Assembly (NCBI RefSeq): GCF_021545335.1 | Contig: NZ_CP089312.1 | Span: 1,116,001-1,180,000, forward strand | Source of the DNA: Streptomyces sp. GQFP | GTDB taxonomy: Bacteria > Actinomycetota > Actinomycetes > Streptomycetales > Streptomycetaceae | Direction: 5' to 3' | DNA: 64,000 nt | Part shown: piece by piece, positions 52,118 through 61,700 of the stretch | Numbering within the stretch: position 1 is the first letter of the stretch | How the letters are laid out: each line of letters begins with the position of its first letter | Program-made: the position numbers and the translations under genes | Notes under the pieces: model-generated | What the model was told of the DNA's origin: nothing | Seen by the model: the letters and a program-made list of their open reading frames with translations, nothing else | The model's database searches: none

Positions 52118-55100
52118 TCAGCCGATCTCGACGAGCAGATCGCCGCCCTCCACCTGCTGGATCCGGTTGATGGCCAGCCGCGTCACCTTCCCGGCCTTCG
52201 AGGCGGTGACCGAGGCTTCCATCTTCATCGCCTCGATGGTGGCCACCGTGGCACCGGCCGCCACCTCGTCGCCCTCGGTGACGGCGAGGGTCACGACCCC
52301 GGCGAAGGGCGCGGCGACATGGCCGGGGTTGGCCCGGTCGGCCTTCTCCGTCGCCGGGATGTCGGAGGCGACCGAGGTGTCCCGCACCTGGATCGGCCGC
52401 AGCTGGCCGTTCAGGGTGGACATCACCGTACGCATACCGCGTTCGTCGGCCTCGCCCACGGCCTCCAGCTCGATGAGCAGCCGTACACCCGGTTCGAGGT
52501 CGACGGAGTACTCCTTCCCCGGGCGCAGCCCGTAGAAGAAGTCCTTGCTGTCCAGGACGCTGGTATCGCCGTAGGTCTGACGGTGTGTCTCGTACTCGCG
52601 GGTCGGCCCGGGGAACAGCAGCCGGTTGAGGGTCGCCCGCCGCTCCTTCACCAACCCCTCGCGGTCGTCCGCGGTCAGTTCCTGGACGGGCTTGGGGGCG
52701 GCGCGGCCCTCCAGGGCCTTGGTGCGGAACGGCTCCGGCCAGCCGCCGGGCGGGTTGCCCAGCTCGCCGCGCAGGAAGCCGATGACGGAGTCGGGGATGT
52801 CGAACCTGTTCGGCGTCGCCTCGAAGTCCTTCGGCGAGACGTCGGCGCCCACCAGGTGGAGCGCGAGGTCACCGACCACCTTCGACGAAGGGGTGACCTT
52901 CACCAGCCGGCCGAGGATGCGGTCGGCGGCGGCGTACATCGCCTCGATCGCCTCGAAGCGGTCGCCGAGGCCCAGGGCGACCGCCTGGGTGCGCAGGTTG
53001 GAGAGCTGCCCGCCGGGGATCTCGTGGTGATAGACCCGCCCGGTCGGCGCGGCGAGGCCCGCCTCGAAGGGCGCGTAGATCTTGCGGACGCTCTCCCAAT
53101 ACGGCTCCAGGTCGCCCACGGCGGCGAGGCTCAGCCCGGTGGACCGCTCGGAGTAGTCGGTCGCGGCGACGATGCCCGACAGCGACGGCTGCGAGGTGGT
53201 GCCCGCCATCGACGCCACCGCCCCGTCGACCGCGTCCACGCCCGCCTGGATCGCGGCGAGGTAGGTGGCCAGCTGACCGCCCGCCGTGTCGTGGGTGTGC
53301 AGATGCACCGGCAGACCGAACTCGCGGCGCAGCGCCGATACGAGGGTCGCGGCGGCCGGAGCCCGCAGCAGCCCCGCCATGTCCTTGACGGCCAGGACGT
53401 GGGCGCCCGCCTCGACGATCTGTTCGGCGAGCCGGAGGTAGTAGTCGAGGGTGTAGAGCCGCTCGGACGGATCGGACAGGTCGGAGGTATAGCACAGGGC
53501 GACCTCGGCGATCGCCGTTCCCGTCTCCCGTACGGCGTCGATGGCGGGCCGCATCTGCCCCACGTCGTTCAGCGCGTCGAAGATCCGGAAGATGTCGATG
53601 CCGGTGGCCGCGGCCTCCTGGACGAAGGCGTCGGTCACCTCGGTCGGGTACGGCGTGTAGCCCACGGTGTTGCGGCCGCGCAGCAGCATCTGGAGGCAGA
53701 TGTTGGGCACGGCCTCGCGGAGTGCGGCCAGGCGTTCCCACGGGTCCTCGGCGAGGAAGCGGAGGGCCACGTCGTAGGTGGCGCCGCCCCAGCACTCCAG
53801 GGAGAGCAGCTCGGGCAGGGTGCGTGCCACCACCGGGGCGACGGCGAGCATGTCCCTCGTACGGACCCGGGTGGCCAGCAGCGACTGGTGGGCGTCGCGG
53901 AACGTCGTGTCGGTGACGCCGATGGCCGGTGACTCGCGCAGCCAGCGGGCGAAGCCCTCCGGGCCGAGTTCGACGAGCCGCTGCCGGGAGCCGGCGGGCG
54001 GTTCCCCTGCCGACAGGGCCGGGATCTTGGTGACCGGGTCGCTCAGCTCGGGCCGTTCGCCGTGCGGCTTGTTCACGGTGACGTCGGCGAGGTAGGTGAG
54101 CAGCTTCGTACCGCGGTCGGCGGAGTGACGTGCCGTGAGCAGATGCGGGCGCTTCTCGATGAACGACGTCGTGACCTGCCCGGCCCGGAAGTCCGGGTCG
54201 TCGAGCACGGCCTGCAGGAACGGGATGTTGGTGGCCACGCCGCGGATGCGGAACTCGGCCACGGCACGCCTGGCCCGGCCGATCGCGGTGCTGAAGTCGC
54301 GTCCCCGGCAGGTGAGTTTGACCAGCATCGAGTCGAAGTGCGCGCTGATGTCCGTACCGGCGTGGGTGGTGCCGCCGTCCAGGCGGATGCCCGAACCGCC
54401 GGGCGAGCGGTAGGCGCTGATCTTCCCGGTGTCCGGGCGGAAGCCGTTGGCCGGGTCCTCGGTGGTGATACGGCACTGGAGCGCGGCCCCGTGCAGGGTG
54501 ACCGTCTCCTGGGAGAGCCCCAGGTCGGCGAGCGTCTCGCCGGAGGCGATGCGCAGCTGGGACTGGACGAGGTCGACGTCGGTGACCTCCTCGGTGACCG
54601 TGTGCTCGACCTGGATGCGCGGGTTCATCTCGATGAAGTGGTAGTTGCCCTCGCGGTCGAGCAGGAACTCCACGGTGCCGGCGTTGCGGTAGCCGATCTC
54701 CCGGGCGAACCGCACGGCGTCGGCGCAGATCCGGTCGCGCAGTTCCGGGTCGAGGTTCGGCGCGGGGGCCAGCTCGATCACCTTCTGGTGGCGGCGCTGG
54801 ACCGAACAGTCGCGTTCGAACAGGTGGATGACGTTGCCCTCGCCGTCGGCGAGGATCTGCACCTCGATGTGACGGGGTTCGACGACGGCCTTCTCCAGGA
54901 AGACCGTGGAGTCGCCGAACGCGGAGGCCGCCTCGCGCGCCGCCGCCTCGATGGACTCGCGCAGCTGGGCGGGGTCCTCGACCCGCCGCATACCGCGCCC
55001 GCCACCGCCGGCGACGGCCTTGACGAACACCGGGAAGCCGATGTCCCCGGCGGCGCGGACGAGTTCGTCCACGTCGGAGGAGGGCTCCGAGGACCCGAGC

Positions 55101-55492
55101 ACCGGTACGCCAGCCGCGCGGGCGGCGGCCACCGCACGCGCTTTGTTGCCGGTCAGCTCCAGGGTGTCCGCGCTCGGCCCGACGAAGGTGATGCCGGCCT
55201 CCTCGCAGGCCCGCGCCAGATCGGGGTTCTCCGACAGGAACCCGTAGCCCGGGTACACGGCGTCCGCTCCCGCCTGCCGCGCGGCGCGGACGATCTCCTC
55301 CACGGAGAGGTACGCCCGGACGGGATGTCCCGGCTGGCCGATCTCGTACGCCTCGTCGGCCTTCAACCGGTGCAGTGAATTGCGGTCCTCGTGCGGGAAG
55401 ACGGCCACGGTCCGCGCGCCCAGCTCATAGCCGGCTCGGAACGCGCGAATCGCGATCTCACCACGGTTGGCGACCAGCACCTTGCGGAACAT
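52118..55492 (-). CDS. pyc: Pyruvate carboxylase
   Basis: Biotin-dependent anaplerotic enzyme that carboxylates pyruvate to oxaloacetate; 1,124 residues, the normal single-chain length. The biotin carboxylase domain (1-450) has ATP-grasp KAVAGGGGRGMR and the active-site EMNPRIQVEH. The carboxyltransferase domain (about 530-800) has DTTFRDAHQSLLATRVRT and the metal-binding LHTHDTAGG. The C-terminal biotinyl domain carries the biotinylated lysine in EAMKMEAS. AAGGGA 8 nt before ATG55492 sets the start. It faces the ABC exporter gene convergently with only 20 nt between the stop codons. Confidence 0.97.
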   Translation of the reverse strand: MFRKVLVANRGEIAIRAFRAGYELGARTVAVFPHEDRNSLHRLKADEAYEIGQPGHPVRAYLSVEEIVRAARQAGADAVYPGYGFLSENPDLARACEEAGITFVGPSADTLELTGNKARAVAAARAAGVPVLGSSEPSSDVDELVRAAGDIGFPVFVKAVAGGGGRGMRRVEDPAQLRESIEAAAREAASAFGDSTVFLEKAVVEPRHIEVQILADGEGNVIHLFERDCSVQRRHQKVIELAPAPNLDPELRDRICADAVRFAREIGYRNAGTVEFLLDREGNYHFIEMNPRIQVEHTVTEEVTDVDLVQSQLRIASGETLADLGLSQETVTLHGAALQCRITTEDPANGFRPDTGKISAYRSPGGSGIRLDGGTTHAGTDISAHFDSMLVKLTCRGRDFSTAIGRARRAVAEFRIRGVATNIPFLQAVLDDPDFRAGQVTTSFIEKRPHLLTARHSADRGTKLLTYLADVTVNKPHGERPELSDPVTKIPALSAGEPPAGSRQRLVELGPEGFARWLRESPAIGVTDTTFRDAHQSLLATRVRTRDMLAVAPVVARTLPELLSLECWGGATYDVALRFLAEDPWERLAALREAVPNICLQMLLRGRNTVGYTPYPTEVTDAFVQEAAATGIDIFRIFDALNDVGQMRPAIDAVRETGTAIAEVALCYTSDLSDPSERLYTLDYYLRLAEQIVEAGAHVLAVKDMAGLLRAPAAATLVSALRREFGLPVHLHTHDTAGGQLATYLAAIQAGVDAVDGAVASMAGTTSQPSLSGIVAATDYSERSTGLSLAAVGDLEPYWESVRKIYAPFEAGLAAPTGRVYHHEIPGGQLSNLRTQAVALGLGDRFEAIEAMYAAADRILGRLVKVTPSSKVVGDLALHLVGADVSPKDFEATPNRFDIPDSVIGFLRGELGNPPGGWPEPFRTKALEGRAAPKPVQELTADDREGLVKERRATLNRLLFPGPTREYETHRQTYGDTSVLDSKDFFYGLRPGKEYSVDLEPGVRLLIELEAVGEADERGMRTVMSTLNGQLRPIQVRDTSVASDIPATEKADRANPGHVAAPFAGVVTLAVTEGDEVAAGATVATIEAMKMEASVTASKAGKVTRLAINRIQQVEGGDLLVEIG

Positions 55493-55592
55493 CAATGGAT
55501 CCCTTCAGCCTGCCGGTGACGCGCCCCATGGTGTCGGCCCGGCCCGACTTGCGCCATGTGAACCGGGCCACTAGCAGCCATCAAACCCACGT

Positions 55593-57434
55593 CTAGAGCA
55601 GATCGGCCCGCGCGGGACTGTCGTCGACCGGGTCGTCGAAGGACTCGTCGTCGAGGAAGCCGCCCGACTGGTGCTGCCACAGCTTGGCGTACGCGCCCTC
55701 CGTCGCGAGGAGTTCCTGGTGCGTGCCCTGCTCGACGATCCGGCCGCGGTCGAGGACGACGAGCCGGTCCATGGAGGCGACCGTGCTCAGCCGGTGCGCC
55801 ACCACGAGCGCCGTCCGCCCCTCCATGAGCCGCCACAGCGCCTCCTGGACGAGGATCTCGCTCTCGGAGTCGAGGGCGCTGGTGGCCTCGTCGAGCAGCA
55901 GGATCGGCGCGTCGCGCAGGATCGCCCGGGCGAGGGCAACCCGCTGGCGCTGTCCGCCGGAGAGTTTGACCCCGCGCTCGCCGACCATGGTGTCGAAGCC
56001 CTCCGGCAGCGCGTCGGCGAACTCCGTGACGTGGGCCGCCTCGGCCGCGCGGCGGATCTCGGCGTCGGTGGCGTCCGGGCGGGCGAACGCGATGTTGTCC
56101 CGCAGGGTGCGGTGGAACATCGCCGGGTCCTGCGGCACGTAGGCGATCAGGCTACGCAGGTCCGTCTGGCGCAGTCGGCTGATGTCCTGGCCGCCGATCA
56201 GGATCCGGCCGGAGTCGATGTCCGTCATGCGCAGCAGCAGTCTGCTGAGCGTGGTCTTGCCGCCGCCGGAACGGCCGACGAGCCCGATCCTCGACCCGCT
56301 GGGCACGGCCAGGTCGAGTCCCTGGAAGAGCGGTTCCGCGCCCGCGTGGGCGAAGGTCACGTTCTCGAAGCGGACGTCGGCGGCCCGGGACAGCAGGGCC
56401 TCCGGGGACTCCGGGTCGAGCACGGTCGGCGACGTCAGCAGCAGCTCGGTGAACTGCGCGGCCTCCGTCATCGAGCTTTCGAGGCGACGGTAGATCTGGT
56501 TGAACTCGAACATGATCCGCGTCGCGTTCGAGTAGTAGGTGAAGGCGACGACGACCGCCTCCACGCCGTGCCCGCCTCCGGCCAGGGTGACCGCGAGCAG
56601 CAGGCCCAGGGCGTTGGTCAGCACGGACAGGGGCGCGACCAGCGTGTCGATGCGCAGGTTGCCGTAGTCCCACGACCGCAGCATGAGCCGCCGCGAGGCC
56701 GCTACGCGGGACCGATGCTCGGCGGCCTCGCGCTCCTCGGCGGCGAACGCGCGGACCGTGTCCATGTTCATCAGGCTGTCGGCGACATGGCCCGAGACCC
56801 GGGCGATGGCCTCCTCGCGCTTGTTGACGATCGCCTGACGGCGGCGGATGAGCGGCACCACGCACACCGCCGTCAGCGCGATCATCGCCAACAGGCCGAC
56901 GACCAGCAGCGGTTCATAGCGCCACAGCACCACCGACCCGAACAGCAGCGGCACCAGACTGCCGACGACCTGGAACGTGATCGTGTCGACGAACTCCTCG
57001 AACCGGGAGGCGAAGCTCAGGACCCGTTTGGTCAGCGACCCGGCGAAGTTGTCGTGGAAGAACGAGGCGTCCTTGGCGAACAGTTCGTCCATGCCGATCA
57101 CGTACAGATGCTCGATGCCCCGGGCGTCGACGCGGTTCAGACAGTGCAGGCCCCCGCGCCACAGCACCTCCGAGAGCAGCAGGACACCGCCGAAGCCGAG
57201 GACGTACGGCAGCGTGGCGCCGACGCTGATCCCGTCCTCGCCCGCGATACGGCCGACGAGCTTCGCGACGATCAGCGGCGCGATGTAGTTGATCCCGATG
57301 TTGCCCAGCGCCGGCAGCAGCATCGCGGGTACCGTCAGCCGCCGGAGGCGGGCCAACTCCCGTCCGTAGTAACGAAGTGCGAGGAGCACCGAGCCCTTGC
57401 CCGGCGTGACCCCGCGCGATTCAGACGATTCCAT
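55593..57434 (-). CDS. Type I ABC exporter
   Basis: Half-transporter of 613 residues with an N-terminal six-helix membrane domain (about 25-315) and a C-terminal ATPase (about 350-590). Walker A GRSGGGKTTLS, signature LSGGQRQR, Walker B LLLDEATSALD and HRLSTV switch region are intact, so it can work as a homodimer. The C-terminal tail is acidic (DDESFDDPVDD). The start ATG57434 (MESSESRG) has AGGA 6 nt upstream; longer in-frame starts look unlike the family. It lies 97 nt upstream of pyc on the same strand; substrate unknown. Confidence 0.9.
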   Translation of the reverse strand: MESSESRGVTPGKGSVLLALRYYGRELARLRRLTVPAMLLPALGNIGINYIAPLIVAKLVGRIAGEDGISVGATLPYVLGFGGVLLLSEVLWRGGLHCLNRVDARGIEHLYVIGMDELFAKDASFFHDNFAGSLTKRVLSFASRFEEFVDTITFQVVGSLVPLLFGSVVLWRYEPLLVVGLLAMIALTAVCVVPLIRRRQAIVNKREEAIARVSGHVADSLMNMDTVRAFAAEEREAAEHRSRVAASRRLMLRSWDYGNLRIDTLVAPLSVLTNALGLLLAVTLAGGGHGVEAVVVAFTYYSNATRIMFEFNQIYRRLESSMTEAAQFTELLLTSPTVLDPESPEALLSRAADVRFENVTFAHAGAEPLFQGLDLAVPSGSRIGLVGRSGGGKTTLSRLLLRMTDIDSGRILIGGQDISRLRQTDLRSLIAYVPQDPAMFHRTLRDNIAFARPDATDAEIRRAAEAAHVTEFADALPEGFDTMVGERGVKLSGGQRQRVALARAILRDAPILLLDEATSALDSESEILVQEALWRLMEGRTALVVAHRLSTVASMDRLVVLDRGRIVEQGTHQELLATEGAYAKLWQHQSGGFLDDESFDDPVDDSPARADLL

Positions 57435-57592
57435 GCCAATCCTGTGGTGTCGAAACGGCGGCCCGGTACGCATTTCGGGCATCGCAGTGTCCCGCGACGG
57501 CGCCGGGGCAGTCCAAGCGTTTTTCTCGGCCACGGACTTGGCCGACAACCCAGCCAACAGGGGGCCTTGCAGGGGCGACGTATTCTCCGGCC

Positions 57593-58612
57593 ATGGCTGA
57601 CACCGAACCGATGCGGCTTCCCGACATGCCGCTGCACGATCCGTTCGTCGTCGCCGACGCGAGGACCTGCACCTATCACCTCTACACGTCCAACGACCCG
57701 TCCGTGTCGGGCGTGGACGGCACCGGCACGATGGTCTACCGCAGCCCCGACCTGCGCGACTGGACGCGCCCGGTCGTGGCCTTCCTCACCGCCGAGCAGC
57801 AGGGGATCTGGGCGACCGACGGCGGCTGGGCGCCGGAGGTCCACGAATGGGGCGGCCGGTACTACCTGTTCACGACACTCCACAACGAGGACAGACCGCT
57901 TCCGCTGCCTCCGCCCAACCAGTGGGGTACGCCGTTCCAGGTCCCGTCCTACATGCGCGGCACGATCACAGCTGTGTCCTCCGCGCTGCTGGGCCCGTTC
58001 ACCGTCGTAGACCCCGCGCGCCCCACCCCACCCGCGAACCTGATGACCCTCGACGGCACGCTGTACATCGATCCGTCCGGGCAGCCGTGGATGGTGTACG
58101 CACACGAGTGGCTGCAAACGATCGACGGAACGATGGAGGCGATCCGCCTGGCCCCGGACCTGTCCCGCACGATCGGAGACCCGGTCTTCCTCTTCAAGGC
58201 CTCGGACGCGTCCTGGATCACCGAGGAGATCCCCGCAGGCCGGCCGCATCAGCTCGCGCCCTATGTCACCGACGGCCCGCAGCTCCACCGCACCCCTGAC
58301 GGCTCCCTGCTCATGCTGTGGTCGACGTACGAGAAGAACATGGCCGGCAAGGACGGGACGATCAGCGGCGGTTACGTGCAGACCTACGCCACCTCGAAGT
58401 CGGGCGGCATCGAGGGGCCTTGGCAGCAGCACCGGCCGCTGGTCCGCGAGGACAGCGGCCACGGCATGCTCTTCCACACGTTCGACGGCCGGCTGATGAT
58501 GATCCTCCACCGCCCCTTCGAGAACGCGCGGGGCAAGCTGTACGAGATGGAGTTCGCCGGCCAGGAGCTACGGGTGCTGCGCCGCCGCGCCGACCTGGAC
58601 GGCGGCGGCTGA
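57593..58612 (+). CDS. Cytoplasmic GH43 glycoside hydrolase
   Basis: GH43-family enzyme of 339 residues without a signal peptide, so probably acting on imported oligosaccharides. The propeller begins with MPLHDPFVVADARTCTYHL (base Asp), contains GGWAPEVHEWGG and LYIDPSGQPWMVYAHE (second Asp). A Glu in the ITEEIPAGRPH-to-TDGPQ region is the likely acid, but its identity is less clear than in the secreted enzymes. Substrate is uncertain: arabino- or xylo-oligosaccharides. The ribosome site before ATG57593 is poor; ATG57611 is an alternative. It is divergent from the ABC exporter. Confidence 0.85.
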   Translation: MADTEPMRLPDMPLHDPFVVADARTCTYHLYTSNDPSVSGVDGTGTMVYRSPDLRDWTRPVVAFLTAEQQGIWATDGGWAPEVHEWGGRYYLFTTLHNEDRPLPLPPPNQWGTPFQVPSYMRGTITAVSSALLGPFTVVDPARPTPPANLMTLDGTLYIDPSGQPWMVYAHEWLQTIDGTMEAIRLAPDLSRTIGDPVFLFKASDASWITEEIPAGRPHQLAPYVTDGPQLHRTPDGSLLMLWSTYEKNMAGKDGTISGGYVQTYATSKSGGIEGPWQQHRPLVREDSGHGMLFHTFDGRLMMILHRPFENARGKLYEMEFAGQELRVLRRRADLDGGG

Positions 58613-58723
58613 CGCACCAGAACAATGCGCAACGCCGGTCTTCGGAACATTCGATCATCGGGGGGACCTGGCCTTACGCTCAATACCGTTGCTCTGCAAG
58701 GAGATTGACGGAGGGTCGGGTAC

Positions 58724-61700
58724 ATGACGCGCGACGAGCTGATCCGGCCGCTACCCGAACTGCTGAAGGCGCACGCCGAGAGGTCGCCGTCGCGGGTGGC
58801 GTACGCCGACGACGAACGGGACGTCACCTACGCCGAGTTGGAGCGGCGCACCGGTCAACTGGCCGCGTATCTCGCGGGGGCGGGTGTGCGGCGCGGGGAC
58901 CGGGTCGCGATCCTGCTGGGCAACCGCGTGGAGATGGTGGAGAGCGTCCTCGCCGGCGTCCGGGCGGGAGCGGTCGGCGTACCCCTCAACCCCCGGTCCT
59001 CGGACGCCGAACTGGCCCATTTCCTGGAGGACAGCGGGGCCTCGGTCGTCGTCACCGACCGCACGCACCTGGCCCGCCTCAACCGCGCGGGGGGCCGTAC
59101 GCGCGTCCTGCTCACCGGCACGGATCCCGTGCCGTCGGACGCCCCCGAGGGCACGGCCCTCTTCGAGGCGGCGGCCGGGGCGGAGCCCGCCGTACCGCCC
59201 CGCGACGATCTCGGGCTCGACGAGCCGGCCTGGATGCTCTACACCTCCGGCACCACCCACCGGCCCAAGGGCGTGCTGTCCACGCAGCGTGCGGCCCTGT
59301 GGTCGGTGGCGGCCTGTTACGCGCCGATCTTCGGGCTCTCCCCCGAGGACCGGCTGCTCTGGCCGCTCCCGCTGTTCCACAGCTTCGGGCACTCGCTGGC
59401 GATCCTGGGGGTCACCGCGGTCGGCGCGAGCGCCCGGATCACCGGCGAACTGCTGCCTCCCGGCGGCCTGTTGAGGGAGCTGCGCACGCCTCGCGCGTCG
59501 CTCGGCGGCTCCTACACCGTCCTGGCCGGGGTGCCCGCCGTGTACCACCAGCTGGTGGCGTCGGCGGCCGAGGACACCTCGCCCGTACTTGCTCTGCGGA
59601 CGTGTGTCGTGGCGGGCGCCCCGAGCGCGCTGGCCCTGCGACGGGCGGTGGAGGACCTGCTGGGGGCGCCGCTGCTCGACGCGTACGGCAGTACCGAGAC
59701 CTGCGGGATGATCGCGGTGAACCGGCCGGACGGGCCGAGGGTCGACGGGTCCTGTGGGCCGCCGGTCCCGGGGATGGACGTCCGGCTGGTCGATCCGGGC
59801 TCCGGCAACGATGTCGCGGACGGCGACGAGGGCGAGATCTGGGCGCGTGGGCCGAGTCTGATGACCGGGTATCACCATCAGCCCGAGGCGACGGCGTCCG
59901 CGCTGCGGGACGGCTGGTACCGCACCGGTGACCTGGGGCGACGTGTCGCGCACGGGCATCTCACCCTCACCGGCCGGGTCAGCGAGCTGATCATCCGGGG
60001 CGGGGAGAACATCCACCCCACCGAGATCGAGCAGGCCCTGCTGCACTGTCCCGGCGTGCGCGACGCGGTGGTGGTGGGCAGGCCGCACGACGTCCTCGGC
60101 GAGGTCCCGGTGGCGTACGTCGTTCCGGGACCGGACGGGTTCGACCCTGGGCGGATACTGGCCGCGTGCCGGGAACGGCTGGCCGCGTACAAGCTGCCCG
60201 TCGAGATCCACGAGATCGCGGCCGTCCCGCGTACCGCGTCCGGCAAGATCACCCGCCACGCGGTCCTGCCGGACCTGGCCCGACCGGTACCCGAGGTCCG
60301 CCCCGCCTCCCCGACGGCGACCGACGGTGCCCTGCGCCGGCGCCTGCTCGCTCTCCCGCCGGAGGGAAGGGAACGCGCCCTGCGCGAGGTGGTGCTCGCG
60401 GAGACGTCCGCGGTGTGCGGCGACGGATCATATGAAGGATACGAAGGGCTCGACGCCGACGGATCGAACGAGCGGCCGGACGCCGACGGTCCACGTGAAC
60501 AGCCCGCCGCCGACAGTCGGCGCGAACGGCTCGACGCCGCCGGCCCGCGTGAACGGCTCGACGCCGACCGCCCGTTCACCGATCTCGGGCTGACGTCCGA
60601 GGGAGCCGTCACGCTGATCGAGCGGCTCGGCGAGGCGACCGGGCTGCGGCTCCCGTCGACGCTGGTCTTCGACCACCCCACTCCGGACGCCCTGACCCGG
60701 CACGTGCACGACATCCTCTTCACCCCGGCGCCCGAACCCGTGCCGCACGTCCGCTCCGCGACGGAAGCGGACGACCCTGTGGTGATCGTCGCCATGGGCT
60801 GCCGTTACCCCGGCGACGTGTACTCCCCCGAGGACCTGTGGGACCTGGTGGTGGAGGGCCGGGACGCGGTCTCGGGCTTCCCCACCGACCGGGGCTGGGA
60901 CCTGGCCGCCCTGTACGACCCGGACCCGGACCGGGTCGGCACGTCGTACACCCGCAGCGGCGGATTCCTGCACCGGGCCGCCGAGTTCGACGCGGGCCTG
61001 TTCGGGATCTCGCCGCGCGAGGCACTGGCCATGGACCCGCAGCAGCGGCTGCTGCTGGAGACCTCGTGGGAGGTGTGGGAACGGGCGGGCATCTCCCAGG
61101 CGGCGCTGCGCGAGAGTGACACGGGTGTGTTCGTCGGCGTGATGCACGGGGACTACTCCACGCGCCTGGACAAGCACGACCTGGAGGCCCATCTGGCCCT
61201 GGGCTCGGCGGGCAGCGTGGCCTCCGGCCGGATCTCGTACGTGTACGGCCTGCGCGGGCCGTCGATCACCCTCGACACCGCGTGCTCGTCCTCGCTGGTC
61301 GCCCTGCACTGGGCGGCGCGGGCGCTGCGCTCCGGCGAGTGTTCCCTGGCCCTGGCCGGCGGGGTCACCGTGATGGCGACTCCCAAGGCGTTCACGGCTT
61401 TCAGTCGACAGCGCGCGCTGTCGCCCGACGGCCGCTGCAAGTCGTTCTCGGCATCGGCGGACGGCACCGCCTGGGGCGAGGGCGCGGGACTGGTGCTGCT
61501 GGAGCGGCTCTCCGACGCCCGTCGCAACGGCCACCCCGTCCTGGCCGTGCTGCGCGGTTCCGCCGTCAACTCCGACGGTGCGTCCAACGGCCTGACGGCA
61601 CCGAACGGCCAGGCCCAACAGCGCCTGATCGCACGGGCGTTGGTCGACGCCGGGCTCGGCGCGGACGACGTGGACGTGGTGGAGGCACATGGCACGGGCA

